This document shows positions 14,738 through 22,993 of a DNA stretch of 22,993 nucleotides, piece after piece. Numbering within the stretch: position 1 is the first letter of the stretch; each line of letters begins with the position of its first letter. Below the pieces are notes generated by a model. The model ran no database searches. It was not told the origin of the DNA and saw only the letters and a program-made list of their open reading frames with translations. This DNA comes from Thermoplasmata archaeon (lineage in GTDB: Archaea > Thermoplasmatota > Thermoplasmata > Thermoplasmatales > Thermoplasmataceae). A program made the position numbers and the translations under genes. The stretch covers positions 1 to 22,993 of the forward strand of contig JAJYVJ010000015.1 in NCBI GenBank assembly GCA_021792045.1, given 5' to 3'.

Positions 14738-14811
14738 GGGCCCATAGCTCAGCCAGGTAGAGCATCTGGCTTTTAACCAGGTGGTCAGGGGTTCGAACCC
14801 CCTTGGGCCCG
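14738..14811 (+). tRNA. tRNA-Lys, anticodon UUU
   Basis: The 74 bases fold into a full cloverleaf. The acceptor stem GGGCCCA (14738-14744) pairs with TGGGCCC (14804-14810), with discriminator G at 14811. D stem GCTC/GAGC encloses an AGCCAGGTA loop. Anticodon stem TCTGG/CCAGG has one G-U pair, and loop CTTTTAA gives anticodon TTT at 14772-14774. T stem AGGGG/CCCCT carries loop TTCGAAC. There is no intron and no encoded CCA. The 3' end is only 18 bases from the rpoH start codon. Confidence 0.97.
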
Positions 14812-14815
14812 TGCC

Positions 14816-14821
14816 GGAGGA
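14816..14821 (+). promoter_or_regulatory. Shine-Dalgarno site that sets the rpoH start
   Basis: GGAGGA sits five bases after the tRNA 3' end and eight bases before the ATG at 14830. It selects that ATG over an upstream in-frame start that would begin inside the tRNA gene. Confidence 0.7.
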
Positions 14822-14829
14822 AGAAAAAT

Positions 14830-15093
14830 ATGAGTAAATTTAACGTGTTGCAACACGAATTAGTCCCAGAACATCACCTAATTTCAAAGGATGAAGAGGA
14901 TAAGGTTTTAAAGGAGTTAGAGATAACGAGAGACCTTTTGCCAAAGATAAGCAGGAGTGATCCAGCAATAAAGGCGCTTGAAGAAATCCATGGTCCGCTC
15001 GAAAGCGGTAGAATAATTAAGATAATTCGTAAGAGTCCTACAACTGGATACTCTGTTTATTATAGGGTCATCGCAGATGAGGTTTTTAAATGA
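14830..15093 (+). CDS. rpoH: DNA-directed RNA polymerase subunit H (Rpo5)
   Basis: This is the small archaeal subunit corresponding to the C-terminal domain of eukaryotic Rpb5, part of the lower jaw of RNA polymerase. The 87 residues contain the family hallmarks [12 protein letters not shown] (residues 8-19), [14 protein letters not shown] (37-50) and [19 protein letters not shown] (62-80). Family members are usually 75-85 residues; here a short [10 protein letters not shown] insertion (51-60) precedes the final strands. The ATG at 14830 is chosen because of the SD at 14816-14821. A longer frame would extend into the tRNA and is rejected. The stop overlaps the rpoB start (ATGA). Confidence 0.95.
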   Translation: MSKFNVLQHELVPEHHLISKDEEDKVLKELEITRDLLPKISRSDPAIKALEEIHGPLESGRIIKIIRKSPTTGYSVYYRVIADEVFK

Positions 15094-18000
15094 AGGAACT
15101 TGTTGATTATTTTTTTAAGAATGAAAGTGTTGTCAGCCATCAAATAGATTCTTACAATAATTTTGTCGCTTCTCTGGGCAACCCAAACAGCGTAATGCAG
15201 CAGATTGTGGATGAGACTAAGGTATCGGACGAAGATTTGCCAGGTACAATAGTGCTTGATCCATCCAAAGTTGGTGGTCGTGATATTAAGGTCTATTTTG
15301 GCCGTACACGGGACAACGGGAAATTCGTAGGTGAACAGACAATATGGGTCGAGCGTCCGGAAATTAAGGAAGCGTCAGGAGCATCGAATCAAATAGTCCC
15401 TAACGAAGCTAGGCTTAGGGATCTCAATTACATGGCACCTATTTTCTTGAAAGTCAGGGTTGTAGAGGATGGCCAAGAAAAAGACTCGGAATCAATAAAG
15501 ATCGGAGAAGTCCCCGTCATGGTCCGGTCTAAGATATGCACACTTTATGGCAATAACCTGGATCAATACATAGAAAAAAATAATGGTCCAACAAATGCGT
15601 CCAGAAAGGAAAAGCTGCAGTATGTCGGAGAAGATCCAGATGATTCTGGCGGTTATTTTATTATTGGCGGTTCTGAAAGGGTAATAGTTTCTCTCGAAGA
15701 TCTTGCACCAAATAAAATCCTCGTAGAGTATGAGGAAAAGTATGAGACACGTGTTGAAGTTGCTAAGGTGTTCTCCCAGAAATCTGGTTTTAGAGCAATG
15801 ACTGCTCTGGAGAGGGGAAATGATGGAGTGATTAACGTTTCTGTTCCCAGTGTTGCTGGTTCCATTCCTTTAGTTATCCTGATGAAAGCGCTCGGTATGT
15901 CAAAGGATATCGATGTACGTAACTCAATAGCATCTCTTCCTCAGATTGAGCCTATTATTTATGCAAATATAGAAGAATCAAAGAGTCCGAAGGTCTTCCC
16001 TCCTAATGGCGTTAACACAACAGAGGATGCGATTACCTATCTCGAAAAAAGATTTGCCGCTGGTCAGGCAAAAGAATTCAGGGAGAAAAAAATATCACAG
16101 ATGCTTGATCGATCCTTGCTCCCGCACCTTGGTGACGGCGTTGAGGATCGCCTTAAGAAGGCAATATACCTCGGTAGAATGGCCCGCTCACTTCTCGAAC
16201 TTCATGTTGGAGTAAGGAAGGAGGACGATAAGGATCATCTTGCGAATAAAAGGATAAAACTTGCAGGAGATCTCCTTGATGAATTATTCCGAAACGCATT
16301 CCAATCAATAATGAAAGATCTGAAGTACCAGCTGGAAAGAACGTACAATAGGAAGAAAGGTATTAGGCTTAAGCCGGCTGTAAGACAAGATCTTCTTACA
16401 CAAAAGATGCTTCACGCTATGGCCACTGGAAACTGGATTGGTGGACGTACAGGTGTATCGCAACTGCTGGACCGTGTTTCCAATGTCAGCACACTGAGCC
16501 ATCTCAGGAGAGTTATATCCCCCTTGACTAGATCACAGCCACACTTCGAGGCTCGCGATCTGCATCCGACACAGTGGGGGAGAATCTGTCCTAACGAAAC
16601 ACCCGAAGGCCAGAACTGCGGCCTGGTTAAGAACGCTGCACTTATAATTAATGTAACTGAAGGCATCGATCCAGAAGAGGTAATGGTCTTTTTGAGATCC
16701 TTAAAGGTCGAAGAAGTTAAAGGTGAAAATGCGGAGACAGGAAGAGTTTACCTCAACGGCGATCTCGTGGGTTATTACGATGATCCAGAGGTGCTTACCA
16801 GAGAAATTAGGGAAGAGAGAAGGAATGGGAATCTTTCCTCTGAAGTGAATGTGCGTTACGATCCTTCGACGCGGGAAGTTATAATAAATTGTGATCGTGG
16901 GCGATTAAGAAGACCGCTTCTGGTCACAAGAAACGGCGATACAGTCATTACTGATCGCATGCTTAAGGAGCTGGAAGAAGGTGAGGTGGGCATAGAGGAT
17001 CTTCTGAAGAAAGGTGCAGTAGAATACCTGGACGCAGAAGAGGAAGAAAACGTGTTTATTGCTGTTTATGCATACAACATACCTGAGAGATGCCCGAAAT
17101 GCTCGGAATTTTTATCAAGAAACAGCGTTAGATGGATCAATCCTGGTCAGGGAGCAGAGAATCCAATTATCCTTGAATGTGGTCACTGCCATGCAAACTT
17201 TGAGGTGGAGAGGTTACTCACGGATAAACATACACATGTTGAGATCGATCCATCCCTTATCCTGGGCGTTGTTGCCTCCATAATCCCATATCCCGAACAT
17301 AACTCTTCACCGAGAATCACGATGGCGGCAGCCATGACAAAGCAATCCATTGGTCTTTCATCTACAAACTTCAGGATTAGGTCAGACACTAGGGGGCATG
17401 TCCTTCATTATCTTCAGGTTCCGCTTGTAAGAACACGGGTCATGGATTTTATAAAATATGAAAAAAGGCCAGGTGGCCAAAATTTTGTTGTTGCAATATT
17501 GTCTTACCAGGGTTATAACATTCAGGATGCGCTTGTTTTCAACAGAGCGTCCGTTGAAAGGGGTTTAGGAAGAAGCACTTTTTTCAGGACATATAGCGCG
17601 GAAGAGAGGCGTTATCCTGGTGGTCAGGAAGACAAATTTGAGATCCCATCGCACGATGTTCTGGGTGCGCGTTCTGAGGAATACTATAAGAATCTTGATG
17701 AGAGCGGAATAATTTTCCCGGAATCCTATGTGGAAGGCTCTGACGTTCTCGTCGGAAAGACTTCTCCTCCAAGATTTCTTGAAGAAGGCGCTGAAAAACT
17801 CGGACCACAGAGAAGAAGAGAATCCTCTGTTACGATGAGGCCAAACGAGAAAGGATATGTTGACAACGTCATACTAACGGTGTCTGAGAGCAATAGCAGA
17901 GTTCTTAAGATCAGGGTCAGAAGCGAGAGAATTCCTGAGCTCGGTGACAAATTCGCATCCAGGCACGGTCAAAAAGGCGTAATCGGTGCACTCGTACCGC

Positions 18001-18682
18001 AGGATGATATGCCTTTCACCGAGGAAGGTGTTATTCCAGATTTGCTTATCAATCCTCATGCCATTCCTTCAAGAATGACAGTTGGCCACCTTCTCGAGAT
18101 GATTGGTGGCAAGATCGCGGCACAACAGGGAAGAATTATTGACGGAACTATTTTCGATGGTGAGCCGGAAAAGAGCTTGAGAGAAGGGCTTATCAAAAGT
18201 GGGTTCAGGTACTCTTCCACTGAGGTAATGTACGATGGAATAACAGGAGAAAAATTCAAGGCCGATATATTCACAGGTGTGATCTATTACCAGAAACTGC
18301 ATCACATGGTTGCTGGAAAATTCCATGCAAGATCAAGAGGTCCAGTTCAGATCCTTACAAGGCAGCCCACAGAGGGAAGATCTAGACAGGGAGGTCTCAG
18401 GTTCGGAGAAATGGAAAGGGATACGCTTATTGCACATGGAGCTGCAATGGTTATTAAAGATCGCTTACTAGATCAGAGTGACGGCACGATCATATACGTT
18501 TGCGGAAATCCTTCATGCGGGCATATAGCTATTCTTGATCGCAGAAAGGGAACGTTGAAATGTCCGGTCTGTGGTAACACGGGAAATATATACCCTGTTG
18601 AAACAAGTTACGCATTCAAGCTGATGAGGGATGAGCTCAGTTCTATGGGTGTTATGATGAGACTTATTTTGGGTGATCTCAA

Positions 18683-18686
<4 letters not shown>
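15090..18686 (+). CDS. rpoB: DNA-directed RNA polymerase subunit B (Rpo2), unsplit
   Basis: This is the second-largest catalytic subunit of RNA polymerase, 1198 residues in one chain, where many euryarchaea have separate B'' and B' proteins. A zinc-binding group is formed by Cys668, Cys671, Cys697 and Cys700. [12 protein letters not shown] (about 952-963) is the universally conserved active-site segment. A C-terminal zinc ribbon uses Cys1138, Cys1143, Cys1158 and Cys1161. The conserved [14 protein letters not shown] region (about 510-523) and the C-terminal clamp segment [13 protein letters not shown] are also present. The ATG overlaps the rpoH stop by four bases, with GAGGT as SD six bases upstream. 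The stop overlaps rpoA1 in the same way. No intein or frameshift is seen. Confidence 0.98.
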
Positions 18687-22878
<4,192 letters not shown>

Positions 22879-22898
22879 ATCGGTTATGGTAAATTCTT

Positions 22899-22993
22899 AT
22901 GAAGGAAATAACAATTGACAACAGACTAATGGGGTATATCGCCCTTTTTGAAAAACTGGGTAAGATCGATGTCAAGGAATGTCTTGAAAATGA
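22899..22993 (+). CDS. nusA: NusA-like KH-domain transcription factor, N-terminal fragment (cut by window edge)
   Basis: The ATG at 22899, 20 bases after the rpoA2 stop, opens 31 codons to the window end: MKEITIDNRLMGYIALFEKL and onward to VKECLEN. The pattern I-x-LFEKL...VKECLE matches the N-terminus of archaeal NusA-like proteins, which carry KH RNA-binding domains and are normally encoded directly or almost directly after rpoA2. The upstream SD is poor (GGTTATGGT). The identity rests on a short stretch plus gene order. Confidence 0.72.
   Translation, partial: MKEITIDNRLMGYIALFEKLGKIDVKECLEN

Noticed and set aside
14803..14829. Longer reading frame for rpoH starting inside the tRNA-Lys gene.
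   Set aside because: The extra residues would be encoded by the tRNA T arm and acceptor stem. The GGAGGA site at 14816-14821 points to the ATG at 14830, and the homology begins there.

Overview
The window is archaeal and most likely comes from a member of the Thermoplasmata (Thermoplasmatales-like). The evidence is a Hel308 helicase, Trm5, TiaS, an archaetidylinositol-phosphate synthase and the archaeal RNA polymerase operon rpoH-rpoB-rpoA1-rpoA2-nusA. Subunit B is one unsplit polypeptide, unlike the split B'/B'' of many methanogens and haloarchaea. The DNA is moderately AT-rich. TTG and GTG starts are common, and several TATA-like boxes sit about 23-28 bases before start codons, which fits leaderless mRNAs. 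Genes inside operons usually carry Shine-Dalgarno (SD) sequences such as GGTGATC or GAGG. The lineage call is an inference from gene content.

Left part (1-9133): a truncated ABC-2 type permease (minus strand) faces hel308, which overlaps trm5. A short-chain dehydrogenase (minus) is divergent from a tight cluster: a cis-prenyltransferase (uppS), tiaS and an AK6/Fap7-type nucleotide kinase. This is followed after short gaps by an archaetidylinositol-phosphate synthase and a HAD phosphatase. A stand-alone Lrp/AsnC effector-type domain protein closes the region on the minus strand. Themes are DNA repair, tRNA position 34/37 modification and membrane-lipid synthesis.

Middle part (9388-14514, all minus): two ABC systems lie in tandem. 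The first to be transcribed (from 14514) is a four-gene overlapping cassette of ATPase, six-helix permease, unknown six-helix membrane protein and winged-helix regulator. Next comes a second ATPase plus a long permease, which is visibly paralogous to the truncated permease at the left edge. The intergenic regions hold several palindromes that could be operators. This is the accessory part of the window and the best place to look for something undescribed, probably a self-regulated exporter.

Right part (14515-22993): tRNA-Lys(UUU) lies only 18 bases before rpoH, and the RNA polymerase operon then runs with 4-base start/stop overlaps to rpoA2, followed by the start of a NusA-like KH protein cut by the window edge. 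Two features stand out. RNA polymerase expression appears physically tied to a tRNA gene. Subunit A'' also carries an N-terminal lysine-rich extension of roughly 125 residues before its recognisable core.
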